A DNA stretch of 64,000 nt from Thermothelomyces thermophilus ATCC 42464 (GCF_000226095.1 NC_016478.1:1850001-1914000); one strand, 5' to 3'. Shown: positions 30,560 to 44,303, counted from the stretch's first letter. Notes: generated by a model not told the origin, from the sequence alone. Numbers and translations are program-made.

Positions 30560-33500
30560 CTCTCTCTCTCTCTCTCTACCCCCGACCTTCGACGGGGTCA
30601 TTCCCTATCTTATACTTAGAGGCTTAATTGTTATAGAATGGACTGATGGATAGAGAATCGTCAGTTCTAGGGCGTCTTGATCTTGTCTGGAAAAAAAAGA
30701 AATAAAGTCACTGAGAAGCATGACCCAGTCGACTGGTGCTTTGGGATGGGGCCCGGGGCCGGGGGAGGAAGAGACTGTTTCTTAAGGCCTCATTCATGTA
30801 CAGCCCTGCACTGTCCTCACGGCCTTGCACATGTGATGAACATCATATCCAGGCAAGTTAGGGGTGGAGGAGACCCCCTGGCTCCAACATTCTCATATAA
30901 CATGTGGAGCAGGTTGGCTACGTTCAGTCGCAACGGCCTACCTGACGTATGTCAAAGGAGCTCTTACTCCTTTAAGTGTCAAAAATCAGCGAGGGAGAAG
31001 GAAGGGTAAGGGGGAGACGACAAACACACTCCGTCATGGGTCTAGAATGCACAAGGTAAGATACTGAGCAGTCTGCACACAGAATGGCGTGTTGATCAGC
31101 GCTATCTCGCGGTTATTGATCCCCAGATTGCCAGATTGAGGTGTCCACGGACCACAGCAGAGATGTATGTACAGGACATACCGCCGTTTCTGATCTTCCC
31201 GGCAGCCACCGGATAGCCTACCAATGCCCGAAGGCGCTGACGCTCCCGACTGATGAACCCCCGTAAGAGAGATATGGCCAGCCAGTAGCCTGGCTGGGCA
31301 ATCCAACCACGTCAATGCCAGTCTATAGAGGAGGGGGCTCTGCGAGGTGGGAAGGAGAGCGCCCCTGGATTGTCTCTTCCCAGACGACGGGGTTTATTTA
31401 CGGTCTCAAGGCGGAAGAGGGGCGTGAATGTGTATCTCAAACCGCTCATCTTCATTAATTATTAGGAGTACGGAGTATACGTAGCCCTTCGAGGGACGAT
31501 GCTCCCAGAGCTGTCTTGGCCGTCAGACTGCTCTTGGGAAGTGATTCTGGCTCGCCAAAAGACAGTTTCTCGTCATTCATTTCTTGGCCCTGCTGAGTAT
31601 TGAGAGGTGATACACTTGCTTACTGACCGAAATTAGGATGCTCTTGCTCAGTCGCTGGCCAGTTGTTGCTCTCTGGCGTTTCATTAAGACTCCATAATCG
31701 TTGGACTGAGAACCTAAACACCTCTCACTACCCCTTGTGAAAGAGAACTACTAGCTAACTGTCAGAGCTGAGCCATACGAGATACTCTTTCTACCCCCGA
31801 GTCCAAGCTCCCTTGCCAGAGGGACCACCGAGGACACTGGACCAACACGGGCAAAAGCTGCCGTGTCTATATATAGTACGTTTCAGGATCTCGGGGGAGC
31901 TTCGGATGGGCGAGCTCTGAACCACTCCCTTGAATACTTTCTTCACTCAGCATCGGGAGTCTCTGTAGGGATTTATGTGTAACCAGTTGATCAGGGTAAC
32001 GTCTTTGACGAGCCCCTTCTCGATATGGTCCGGCACGGGGACACAATTTGTCCTCAGCTTGAGGTTCCGCTTCCCAACCAGTGCGCGGTACCCAGACATG
32101 GCTAATCAGCTTTAGTCCTTGCAGCATGTTGGGGTGCGCGTGGCGGGAAGGAACCAACTAACAGGCATTGCGCCACAGTTCTGAACCTCGGACCCGAACC
32201 CTTGTTCAGCTCCGATGTAAACTACTAGTAGCCGTGTGATGAACGTGCGGCCCGCTCCAGGCAGTTGGCATGAACATCGTCAAGAGAGCCCTCCCTTCTA
32301 AGGGGAACGGCTATTGGCGCCGGCTAACCAGACCGCCTCTTTGGCCCAGAGCAGAGTCCTCGGCCAGTCCTGACCGTTGCCGATGATAGCAAGGGATATA
32401 GACGCTGTTGGCGCCAGCCTCGAATAACCCCGGCCGCGCGGCGATCGGCCATGCGTTTGCGGCTCTTCCCCCGATTCTCTGGTGGCTGTACCGGGTTAGG
32501 CGAGGCTTCACATGCAGGAGCTATGATCTTTCGTCATGCTTCATATCCTCGAGAGATATGATGAACCGGGGAGGCGCCGCCGGTGAGGTACCGTCATCTT
32601 GAGAAAGACGCACGGCTATGCATGTAATATGCGCAGAAGACCCGCGGAGTAGAACCAAACCTGGTAAGTCACCTGCCTTGTTCATCCCGTCCATCATGCG
32701 CGGTGATCAAGAGAGCTGGCAGTCTTTGACCCCCGTTCCCCCTATTCCATACCCAGGACTCCGTACACATTACATAGGCTGGTTCGGAAGGAAGGCGGGG
32801 AGGCAAGGGAGGCATACTGTGACTGTGAACCGGTAAAACCGCTAATGGGATCCTTCGAGTCTAAAATTAAACCACCTGCAGCAATTCCATCATCAATGGC
32901 ATTGGCGTGACCGAGTCTCTGTGGCTGGCATGCCACCCCGCTTGGCATCCATTTTGGGCACTTTTCTGAGGGAGTGACTTCCTCGTAGAGCACGGAGAAC
33001 CGATGGGGCACAGTCCCGGTCGAATCAGGTGCGCTTTCGCGGTCGATTGTTGCATCTCTTTGTATGCTCAAGGCAAAGTGATCTTAGCGCTACGGTCGAG
33101 TCGGCAGCCGGGAGACGTCTGCAAGCATCAGCCAGCTCAATTGACGAAAAGGGGGTTAGCACGTTGCGGGCTGCACATATGTGCTTTCTTGTCACGTTCC
33201 TTGGGTGAGTTGCAATATTGTACTGTACCAGTGAGGTGTGAGACAGAGCGAGCGGTGAAGCTGTACGGATTACAGCACTGTATGTACATAATCCGCATGC
33301 CGAGTAACTGGACGGGAGGCTGTGGACTCGGGATGGCGCAACAATGGGAGGGTTGAGGCGCCGAAGGGGTGGCGCTTTGAGGCTTGACTCGTTTGCACAA
33401 CAACCAAGCCGGGGAACTCTAATATGAAGGGGAAGAGGACCCGAGACCTGCAGGCGCTCCAGTCCGTTCGTGCGGGTGGCTCTCAAAGCACGATGGACAA
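28315..33500. other. Gene-poor block downstream; no gene seen
   Basis: No supported coding region. 29340-29930 is T-rich with many short frames, which could be a non-coding transcript or decayed sequence. A compound microsatellite (AC)n(TC)n sits at 30524-30577. A GGAGTACGGAGTATAC motif is at 31465-31480, ACTCCGTAC at 32758-32766 and GTACGGATTAC at 33263-33273. No transposon domains recognised. Confidence 0.4.
30524..30577. repeat. Compound microsatellite (AC)n(TC)n
   Basis: About seventeen AC units followed by about ten TC units. Located in the gene-poor block. Confidence 0.9.
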
Positions 33501-36500
33501 TTGGCACGCTGGGCTCGTCAAATGCAGCCGAGTGTGGTGTGATGCCGGATTTACGGCGACTCAGCGTGATTTTTGCACTAGGGTATGCAGCAGAGTGAGG
33601 CGAGATCGCAAACTCTTTTGCTTAATCGTACCCACCCTCCGATCCTTCCTCCCTCTTAGGTAGGGGGAGGGGTTAATGAAAGATAAATCGAGAAACTGGA
33701 GATGGAAGGGCCGAGCGAGCAATCCCCAACTTGCTCAAAGCGCTGTGTTACTTTACACTTTGGTAGTTGGTGGTTGCGCGACCGAGGTAAGCGTTGCGTT
33801 GCGTTGTTACTTCTGGTAGTTACTGGCAGCTGTTGACCAAAGAAGCAAAAAGCTGATGTTCATGCCGTGATTGATTTAAATTGCGATGCGCACAGCTCAG
33901 AGTTGCCATATCTCAGCATGACAACATTCTGCCTCGTCGTCCCGTTGCAACTTGCAGCCGTCTAGACCCAAGCTCTCTACATCGAACTAACAGAGGATGT
34001 GGCGCGAGTTGAAGAACAGTTCATGTTGCAGGGGAAGCCCTTGCAAAGGACACGGGATGAACAGGAAGCTGCCGTCGGGCCCGCCCTTATTATTATTGCC
34101 CGCAGAGGTCAGAGCTCCCTTCCCGGTCGGTCCCGCTCTGATGTTGCCCCGGGCATCCACCTTCCCATCAATTCAAGATTCAAGATTACCAGTCCGAATC
34201 GGGCAACCTGGGCCCCAAGGTAACCCGTACACTCATTGCACCCCAGCTCAGGGCTCTACTATACCTGTTAGCATTTATGTACACAGTAGTAGAAGAGGCA
34301 ACCCGGCAGATGCTCTGCACTGATGCATCGCTCTCTCGAGAATTTGTCTTCAGTTTCCTTCTCCCTTGCCTTCTGCACCGAACCTGGGCTTTGAAAACGG
34401 CAATGCGACGTGGCCGGCTGTGACATCCGACAGTCCCGAAAAGCGCCGTCGCGGGGCAAAACCCCACGCTGTCCGACGCTCGGCGACAATGAGGGCGCCG
34501 CGGGTTGGACAAATGATTCCTTCCCACTCACACAGTACTGCTCCGGACGACAATGCCGTGGTCCCTTTCCAGACGCACGGTGACGCAGATGGGGGTGACG
34601 TGAAGTTGAAGCGCGTTTGCCGTGTCAGGGCATCTGCAACCACTTCACTCTGACGTCTGACAAGCATAAAAGTAATGCGGCATGCCAGGGGCGGAACCGT
34701 GGAGACGGTGGTCGCGAATGGGCCTCCCCAACGTGGCCACCTGGTGCTCCCAATTCTGATGTATGTAGGAAGCGCGCCCTTGCAGCCTGGCCACAGCTCG
34801 CGGCCTGAGACGCCCTATCTTATCGAGGGCTTTGGGATATGTGGGTGTGGATGTGGGCGTGGGTTTGCGCGGGTAGGTCTGCAACCGCTTTCAGCACGCT
34901 ACATGTATACCTGGACGGATTACATACAGGGTGGGATGTACGCATATGCCAGTAAATTAGTATGGGTTTCACCGGCTGCGGGTGTGCCGTGCCTGCAGCT
35001 GAATGCATCTGCTTCTCGTGTACTCTGGCTGATGAATCGGTGCCCGTCGAAGCACCCCCGGGTAAGCGAGACGGGAATAGGATTTGGGGTCAAAGGATTC
35101 TCAACCTGAATGTACGGAATACAGCACGGATGAAGTTGACAGAAGCTGGGTTGTAACCGAGAACGACTAATTTTTAAGGACAGGCGAACGAGGTTAAGTT
35201 ATGAATCTCACCCCTATCCATACGAAACAAGGGCGGAAACGAATAGGGTCTCACAGCTGCAGAACCGTTGGCGAGGTGGGTGCACCGAAGCCGGCGGCAG
35301 AGATCCGCGGGCACGTGTTGTTGGATGTTATTGGAGAGCGGCGTTTCTCATTGACAAGACCACAGAGGCATCTGGACCGAATCATGAAGAGCGAAGACCA
35401 CCCGGGGGAAATGAAAAGCCCACTGAGGTACGGAGTGCTGGGTTGGCATGCGACCTCATCTGCAATCCATCCTTCGGGACTTCGTAGAGAATAGTGCACC
35501 TGCAGCTCGGAAAGGTGGGGTGTATAGTAGTGTATGTCGCACACACCACCTCGAAGGTTGGAGGGGAGGAGGGAGAAGGGGGGGAAAGTTGCATTATCCG
35601 GGTTGAGAGTTCTCAGAGATTTTGTAATCCATAGCACAGAATTCAAGCAATATTTTCCCTCATTTACTTCCGGTAGCTTAGGCTTCACCGCATAGGTATG
35701 ACAAGAGACAGTCTGCTGCGCAGTTCAGGTCTTGCGAACTAGGCCAAACCTTTGAAGGCGGGGGCATTCCGGAGGGATGAGCGGGGTGTGCTTGTTCAAG
35801 GCATGATGGCCCGACAGTTTCCTATCATCCTATGATTGGAAGCGCGTGAACTGTCAGTGATAGCTTTAACTGTTCGACGAACTTACTTAAGAAGACATCC
35901 GAACGGTGAAACAAACCATCATCAGAAAAAAAAGGCAGAGGAAACGTCACATTGTTGCATAAACCTCCACGTGTCTTGTGATTACTAGTATTAGTGGTAC
36001 TACGGCGAGTACTACTAGCCATTCCATTGTTCTTAAGACTTTGAAAGACTCGAGGCGAGGACAATGGAATAATACGGCAAGGACGTATCGCAAGATCCAA
36101 GTAGGGATAGCAAGCGCACCCCTGCCAGCACGGTGATAGCAGCCGTGATTGGCTGCACGGCAAGGATTTCCCAGCCAATCGCCAGACCCGGCGCTTAAGT
36201 CCCTTGCCCTCAGGTGTGCTTCTCCACTTCTCCCCCCACTCCACAGCCAACCACATCTTGAATCTTCAATAAGTCGCAGAGTGCCAGGAATACACTACCC
36301 CATTGATGCAGAAGGTAAGACGAACGGGAGGCAACTCCCAGACCGTCGTCTGATTCAAAACCCGCCGGTCAGATATTCCGAGGATTAGGGAGACAATGGC
36401 CGGCGGCGAAATGTTGACGCAGCGGAGAAAGAAGGGCGACGAGGAAAGAGCACTTTGCGCGCACCCTCCCCCCCAACCTCCCCTCGACCATAAACGGCGG

Positions 36501-38695
36501 CACAGCTGCCGCGGGGCAGACATCCCGCCTGCAGATCGTTGCAACCTCACGGTTAAGGTACCGCTGGAAACAGCCCAGGTTCCTGGAGGTAATAATATCT
36601 CGTGCGCTACGACCAGGGCGGCAACCTCGAGACTCAGACGGGCCGCATCGGGACATGCCTGCGTCATGCCTGCAACCCAGCCATCTTTCGCATTCCATTT
36701 ACTCTGTACACACAGCACCCATTGCGATGGAGCTAGGGTCGCGCCACACCACCGCCGCTCGGCCCCGAGACGGGCCCAGCGTTCGTTCGTCCCTGTTTCA
36801 TCTCTCTTTCATCCCTCTTTCGTCCCTCTGAGGTCGCCCTCCCTCCCGGCAGAGCGAGAGGCGAGGTCGACGAGGTCGACAAGGTCAACAAGTAAATATT
36901 GGCAAATGCCAGAGATGAACAGATTGGGAGCAAGTCATGTGGGCCGTGTCAATCAACAGCCCCCATGCAATTCTTCTCGTCATGAGCCTTTTGACGAGCT
37001 CACGAGGGGCCGAAAGGAGAGTCCAGAATAGCGGCCAAAATCGATGGGTTACCCATACCCAAGCACATCAGTACAGTACTGTATGTATGTATGTACATAC
37101 ACACATACATAACTAGCTCGCCGGCTGCTGCGAGCCAACCACAGTTGATGCGGTCCGCTGCAAAGCACTGGTCGAGTCGGCGCGACTGGACCTCCCACCA
37201 GTGACAGCGCCAGATCGAAGTCACTCTCTGCTCCTGCAGACCAGGGTCTCGTCCAGCCCAGGTGCAAGCCGCATTGCTACTCGACAGAACACCCCGGCTG
37301 CTAGTGCCGCCCTAGTCAATGCGCATCTTGCCATCTGCCTTTCCTTGCAGCACACCCAACCCAACCCTTCCCCCCTTGGCCCCGGTTGACCCGCACCTGT
37401 TCTCAGATTCGCGCAGTGGGTGCTAGCGCAGAGAGGCAGTTGAGAGCCGGAATAACGCACGAGAGAGCAGGAGTAGGGCCTTTCTCATCTTATAGTGGAT
37501 GTGTCCCAGGGCTCGTCCAGTGGCCGGGTCAAACACATCCGATTTAAGCGCCTGCGGATGGCTGGGGTTTGTCTTATTTTCCGGCATACCCTCGTGGCAA
37601 CAGTGTATTCATACTTCTCTTTCTCTTTTTCCCATCTGCCTCTGGGTCTTCCCGATATTTTGCATAACGCACATCGTGCATACACTACACCGGAGAGTCT
37701 AAAAAAAAACAATAGAGGGCGAGAACTCTCGCGGTAACAAGGAGGCGCAGTTTCGGACGCCTCCCGGACTCTCTTTGGTTTGGTTTTGGTGCAATCACTC
37801 GATCCGCTCACACGCGCACACGCAAACAACACACATACACTGGTGTCGCTTCGCCAGAAGACGCTTGGCTACACGCCCAAGCCATTTCTTTGCAGCAAAA
37901 CAAGCGCCGGACGGAACTCAAGACGAGTCTCCCGTCAATGAGGCGAGGCCGGTAGACTTATCTTTGCCGCCCCCATACAGCTCAGCCCGCCCACACCCCT
38001 CTCTCCCCTGCGTCTACGGCGGTTCCCTCCCTACCCCCCTTGCCCCCCGAAGAGAGACACGTTCAGTGCGACAGTACTGCGGCTGATCCAATACCTTCCC
38101 GGCCCTCGTCTCAAACCCGCCTCTTCCCTTCCACCCTCCCTTGCCGTACCGTGCCGGCAGCCTTCACCCTCTCTTTCGTCAACACAAACACGCTTCACCA
38201 TCGACCGCACTGGCATCCCGGGACACGACAGCCGTAACGGTTGGCCACACCCACGCCAACTCGTCGACACATGCCTCACGGAGCCTTCGACGCTCGGATT
38301 GTTTAGGTGTACGGAACGTGGAGGAACGTGCGAGTTGCGGAAACTCACAGCGGGAGGCACCATCCCATGTGATGAATTGAAGGTCGGATCGTGTAGCCTC
38401 GCCGCCCGCCCTGGTTCGCCGCTCCACCACGTCCGGTAGGCGTTATTCTACTTCCCGATCGGTACGTTGTCTTTTTTCCCCTACTATCGTCGTCTCCGGC
38501 ACGCTGCCGGTTGCTCTACCGGCTGATGCGATAGAAGTTTGCCCCCTCGAGGGTTGGGGTGCAGTCCGGCTGCAATATCTCGCCGGACCGCAGGAATGCA
38601 AGCAGCCGACTAACACACATTGGAGGCAGGTGGCTTCTCACCATTTCGTGAACAGGGAGATCGAGGACATATCTAGCCCGTCCCCGTTGCCCGGC
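33501..38695. other. Gene-poor block, right part, and upstream region of the WD40 gene
   Basis: No supported coding region. Contains GGACGGATTACAT at 34913-34925, a (GTAT)n/(CATA)n tract at 37071-37110, and Pyr-rich and CA-rich sequence at 37780-38260 that probably belongs to the long leader of the WD40 gene. Frames at 36396-37031 and 35825-36256 are open but have no domain or codon signature. Confidence 0.4.
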
Positions 38696-41600
38696 ATGTC
38701 TGCCGCCGGTCGTCATAGTTCCCGGAGCCGTGCTGGGTCAAGCACCGCCGCCCACGAGAAGGGACGAATGGCCCAATTGCACGGCTACGCCATGGCACCA
38801 CCGAAGCCCAGCAACGTTGGCCGCTACTTCGAACCATGCGCCGCCACCGCGTCCATGTTCCTCTATGCTCAGGGGACCTCGGTGGTGTGCTGCCACTACG
38901 ACACCCTCGCGATCGAGAGACGGTTTGCACGACACTCGGAGGAGGTGCAGCTGCTGGCCGTCGACAACCACAGCGACATCGGGGCGGGGAGATTGGTAGT
39001 CAGCTACGACGCGGGGCAGACGGCCATTGTGTGGGATCTCCTGACCGGAGATGAAGTCGCCCGATTCGCGTCCTATGAGAATCTCACATGCGCCGCTTGG
39101 ATGCGCAACGGCAATGTCGCCTTTGGTGAGTGCGACGTGCCACCGCTTCCGCTGCTGTGAGGGGCTTGGCTGACGGCGGACCCAGGGAATACCCAAGGCA
39201 ATGTGATCCTTTTCGAGCCCACAACGTCGGAGCACCTCTCCGCGAGGACGATCGACCAGATTCCCATCACCGCCATCTCACCGGCGGCCGACTGCAGGAC
39301 CTTTGCCATCGGGTATGTTCTCCAGTTTTACCTCACGCAGGCGAAATGGCGAACTCGAGGCTGACGCGATCTGAACCCTCCCCAACCCCCCCCCCCCCCC
39401 CTTCTTCAGCTACCAAAACGGTTCGCTTTTGATCGCGACGCTCCAACCACGGTTCACAATCTTGCACAATCTTAGCACGTCAAGGGGCCCGTCTCCCATC
39501 GTGACCCTAGCATGGCATGCCTCATCTTCCCGGTCAAAATCGGATATGCTGGCGGTGCAGACGAACGACGGCGACCTCCGTGTCTGGAGTGTGTCAAAGA
39601 CCCACAACGCGGAAGACGGAGCCAAGGTCGTGCGCATCTTGAAGAGGACAGAAAACTACATCCCGGGCCCCAAATGGATGGGCTGGTCTAAGAACGGCCG
39701 CATCATTCAGTACTCGGAAGGGTGAGTGCCAACCGGCCCGGCCCTTGCATCGTCCTCCTCCACCCTCCCTCTGCTAAACAAGGTTGCTTGCAGCGAGACA
39801 ATATCATGGGACGTGCGAACGAAGCATGTCACGTACGATACGATCCCGACCTTCGAGACTGTTCGTGGCCTGGCCGTTTACGGCCCCGGCGCCACGCTCT
39901 TCACGCTCGGAGCCAACAATACGGTCCAGCAGTTCGACCTCAACGCTCCAGCCATGCTTGTGCAGAACGTCCAACACCCAGCGAACCTGCTCCCTCCGTC
40001 TCCTCCCATCTCGTTGGAGGCAGAAGATAAGAGCCAGCCGAGCAACGCGTCCGAGTCTGAATCCCAGGTCGAGATCGCGTTCCGTCCGTCCGATATCTCG
40101 GACCAGGAAGAAGACGGCAGGTCGCCGCTGGCACGCTACCTCCAAAACGAATCGGACACCGAGATGTACCGTCCCGCCACTCCGACATCGAACATCTCCC
40201 GCTCGACGGTGTCGATTTCCTCCTCGACATCCCAGATGGCGCAGAGGCGGTATCCGGCGTCTACCGTCTCGCGGACCATGACCGAGAACACGTACATCTC
40301 GACCGGCTCGTCACTCCGATCGGGCACCCAACCTCGGGAGAGGAGAGAGGGGGAGTCTCTGTCGACGACGAGCTCCATGTCGATGGGGAGCTCGCATTAC
40401 CACTCTGCACGCAAGCCCTCGAGGCTGCGCAACGAGGTGCCGCGCAGTCCCGAGGACACGCGAGCCGTCGACCTGTTCAAGTTCACAAAGAGCCGCCTTG
40501 CCGACGTGCCGTACAAGGCCCCATCCTCCGACCACGGCCGTCTGACCAACGACGACCTGCGGCGACAGATGCTCAGCACAATCTTTGGGTGGCACAAGGA
40601 AGTTGACGAACTGGTTCGGGACGAGATGTCTCGCCACCCCCTGGGCTCGACGAGCCGCATCTTGCTGGCCAAGTGGCTGGGCGACATGAGCACGGATATC
40701 ATGGCGATGGGCTCGGAGAACATGACCTCGTCTGACTGGATGATCCTAGCGCTGAGCGGCATCGGCGGACAGGCATCCCAATACAAGCTGGGCCGCGCCT
40801 ACGTGCAGCGACTCCTGGAGAGCGGCGACGTCCATACGGCGGCCACGATCATGGTGGGCATGGGCGACCACCATGATGCCATCGAGATCTACGTCTCGCA
40901 CAAAAAGTACATGGAGGCACTCATCCTTACCTGCCTCTTCTTCCCCTCGGCCTGGGAACGGCAGGAACAGATCGTCAAGAAATGGGGCGAGTGGGCGGTG
41001 CAGCACGGCCAGCAGCAACTCGCTATCCGGTGCTTTGCTTGTACCGGCCGCCAGTCGACCGAGCCCTGGACCTCCCCGTCCGCCCAACAGCTCACCTTTC
41101 CCAGCATCACCCAGACGGTCCCCGAGCTGGCCAGCCCTCCGCTCTCCCCTCCTGTAGTGAACCACGGGCCGCAGAGGAGTATCGCCAAGAACTCGTCGCT
41201 GAAGCTCATCACTTCCTTTGACGGCCAAGTCAAAAACAAGTTCACGAGGAACGTCGACGACGGAAGGACGCCGATCGCCGGTGGAGCAACCCCCATCCTG
41301 GATTCGGCTCTTTCTCCTGGCGGTGCCGACCCAACCACTGCCATCCTGCGAGGAAACCGCAGCCAGTTCAACACACCGGCCACCGCCCGCCCCGCGCACG
41401 GGTTCGGTCGCGAACGCCTGCCTTCGATCGGCGAGGCTCCCGATTCGGGCGGCGGCGGCGGTCGAGATCTGCTGACCTCGTCGGTAACGCGGAAGCCCGA
41501 GGATCCTCATGCCAACGCGCTCCGGTCGATGGAGGAGGCGCAGGATGGCGCCATCAGGAGGCTCGAGCAGACGCGGCCGAACACGGCTAGCCCAAGGTTA

Positions 41601-44261
41601 GTGAAGGACAAGGCGAAGGGACACCCGCCCCCGTCTCCCTCGCCAGCAGCCGTGGCTGCTCTAATGGAAGGGGGGAGGTCCAAGAGGAACGGGTCTCGCA
41701 ATCGGATCCCCGAAGGCGTCGACTTGTCCCTCCCCTCGTTTAAGGATTCGCTGCTGGAGGACCTCACGTCGCCGGAGCCGTCAGCAAACTCCTCCATCCG
41801 GTACCACTGGCCATCCAGGCGGAAAGGGCCAGGGTCCGTGGCCAGCTCTGTGAGCATGGCGTCGGCGGCCTCGAGCGCGGCAAGGAGCCAGCGCGGGCAC
41901 CATCGCGAGCATGGAAGAAGCCTAGACGAGTACATCCATAGTCTGGACGCGGCACAGACCCGACAGAAGACCCGGGGGGGCAGCCGGGACGGTCGGCACG
42001 CGCGTGACGCCAGCCTGTCGCGCAATGACGGCCGTGACAAGTCGCTGGATCGCGGGCGGGCCACAACCCGGAACTACACGCCAAAAGGCGGCAAGCGCTC
42101 ACCAAAGTCACCGGTGCCCATGTCGCCAGAGGATCTCATCAACTTGGTGACGCCCAAGGAGGACCAGCACCAGCACCAGGACCAGAACCAGGACCAGCAC
42201 CAGCACCAGCACCAGGCGCGCCAGGGCGGTTCCGGGAACGGGCCGATGTATGACTCCAACGACGAGCTGGAGCCGTCAAGCCAGCCGAGCACCGTGAGAA
42301 AGGTGGGATACGCGAACCGCGACGGGTCCCGCGTAAGGGGTTCCAGCCGCCGTACAGCCAGCCGAAACGGCCGCGGTTCGAGTCGCGCCCGCAGCCCCGG
42401 CAAGCGCCACCTCCCGCCTTCTCTGGAGCTCCGTGGCCGCTCTGCTTCGCGTGGCCCGCCCTCGAACAGGTCGCCGTCCTCGCCGCAGCCCATGTCGGCG
42501 AGCAACCTGCAGCACCACTACGCCTCCGACGACGCCCCCGACGACGACGACGATTACGACGACGACGACGACGAGGAGGACTATCGACGGGCGCTTGAGG
42601 ATCAGGAGAGGTTCCGGCAGAGGAACAACCGGAGCAACAGCAGCGCTCGGCGCGGAGAGGCCATCGCCTCTCCGGTCTCGGCTCGGTCGAGCGCATGGTC
42701 GACCCGGGAGTCGGGCAGGGAGAGGTCCGATATTCGTCGGACTACGTCGCACGCCGGATCCGAGAGCTCTTCTCGGCGCAACAAGGCCGGCGTCCCGATG
42801 CAGACCCCGGCCCCGGCGGCCGTGCAGCTCGTCACGGACAGCTCGGGAGACCTCAAGGTCATCAAGGACGAGAGACAGCTGAAGAAGGAGGCGGCTGCGC
42901 GCGAACTCGAGGCCCGCCGGAAGTCGCTGGCAAGGAGGCCGTCGGCCCCGCCGATCCTGCATCCCAGCGAGATCACGCCCGGGCCGGGGACCAACAACAA
43001 CGGTAGTACCAACAACAGCACGCGACCCACCCTCATGGAGCTTCCCAGCACGACGTACGTGCCCCCGAAGAAGGAGGACCTCCCGTCACGCAGCGCGAGT
43101 GTGGATGCCAACGCCGGGAGGAGCATGTTTGCGAACCGCAACGGACCGGCAGCGATCGGGCTGCCGGCGACGCCGAGGGCGATGCGATTGGTGATGGAGT
43201 CGGAGCCGAGCAGGAAGAAGGTTCCCGTCCCGCCGATGCCGACCAGCTTCTCCCAGGCCCCGCCCGCCGCGCCGGCGCCGTCGCAGAGTGAGTCGCAAAG
43301 TGAGTCGCAGAGCAGACGATCGCCCGGGACCGCCGAGAAGGAGCGAAAGGATGAGGATATTCCCCTCCTACTCCCGTCGACGGTCTACACTCCGCCCCCA
43401 CCGGCCAATTCTCGGGTGGCAGCCCAGATCGGGAGGTCCATGTCCGCCCCGCCTGCAGACTTGGTCCAGCCCCAAGGCCACTCCAGGCGTCCCTCGGCCA
43501 TGAACCCGACGCCTACGGGACGAAGGCCGTCACACGACGCGAACGCTGCCGCCCCGAGCCGGAGACCCTCGCACGATGCGAACATCCCGCCTCCTCCGCC
43601 CCCTCCGCCGCCCGCCCCGCCCGTACTCAAAGAGCTACAGCACCTGGCCCAGCCCCCGCCGCCACCTCCGGCACCCCTTCCGCACGTTAGCGGGCCCAAG
43701 CCGGTCGTCTATGGTGGTAGCTCGGGCTTGATTGAAATTGTCATGGACGATGACCAGCCCGAGCAGCAACAACAACAACAACAACAACAACAACAGCAGC
43801 AGCAGCAGCAGCAGCAACAACAACAACAGCAGCAGCAGCAACAACATCAACAACCCCCTCCACCTCCGCCTCCACCGATCCCCGCCGCCATCCCCGTCAG
43901 CGAGTCCACGGTGCCCATCATCTCGCCTCCCAACCCGCGGCAGAACCACAACCGGGGGCGCAGCAGTGTCGACAACAGCATCGGTGCGCGCATCACGCGG
44001 GCCACGGAGCGCATGCGGTCGGCCAGCCGCAGCCGCGCGTCGTCGTCGGCGGCGGTCAAGTCGCCCCCGCCCCCGCCCGAGATGATGACGATGGGCACGG
44101 CGCCGCCGTACGAGAGCGTGCAAATCCAGCCGCCGCACGTGAGCATGATGAACTACCGCGCGCAGAACCAGGTGGTCTATCAGCAGGTGCAGGCGCAAGT
44201 GGCGCAGCAGGAGGGGAGGAACGAGTACCGCACCGGGCTGCACCAGAGCGAGATGATTTGA
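38696..44261 (+). CDS. Large WD40 / alpha-solenoid protein with disordered, poly-Q C-terminal half
   Basis: Exons 38696-39125, 39186-39312, 39410-39721 and 39794-44261 join in frame to about 1,778 residues. Residues about 40-410 form WD40-like repeats (GQTAIVWDLLTGDEVARF, NGDLRVWSVSKT, ETISWDVRTKHVTYD). Residues about 560-770 look like a helical solenoid (LTNDDLRRQMLSTIFGWHK, GDVHTAATIMVGMGDHHDAIEIY, KYMEALILTCLFF), an architecture shared with coat and Sec31/SEA-type scaffolds. The last thousand residues are disordered, with HQDQNQDQHQHQ, an acidic DDDDDYDDDDDEEDY, long Gln and Pro runs and many RS/SR sites. The first in-frame ATG (MSAAGRHSSRS) was chosen; the frame is open further upstream but without an ATG. 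Likely a cytoplasmic scaffold or trafficking/signalling protein conserved in Pezizomycotina; I cannot name an orthologue. Confidence 0.8.
43764..43853 (+). repeat. CAA/CAG repeat encoding poly-Gln
   Basis: About 28 mixed CAA/CAG codons in the WD40 gene, followed by a proline-coding CCT/CCA run. The interruption pattern (blocks of CAA and CAG) suggests repeated slippage. Confidence 0.9.
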
Positions 44262-44264
44262 GTC

Positions 44265-44266
<2 letters not shown>

Positions 44267-44302
<36 letters not shown>
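44267..44302 (+). repeat. Homopolymer T36 directly after the WD40 stop codon
   Basis: Thirty-six consecutive T begin 5 nt after the TGA at 44259-44261. In the transcript this would be a U-tract at the start of the 3' UTR. Confidence 0.9.

Positions 44303-44303
<1 letters not shown>

Noticed and set aside
36396-37031. Open frame of 211 codons on the plus strand
   Set aside because: Composition rich in His, Arg, Pro and Cys without motif; reads like non-coding GC-rich DNA.
38630-38695. Extension of the WD40 protein by 22 residues upstream
   Set aside because: The frame is open, but it would begin with GTG; the first ATG is at 38696.
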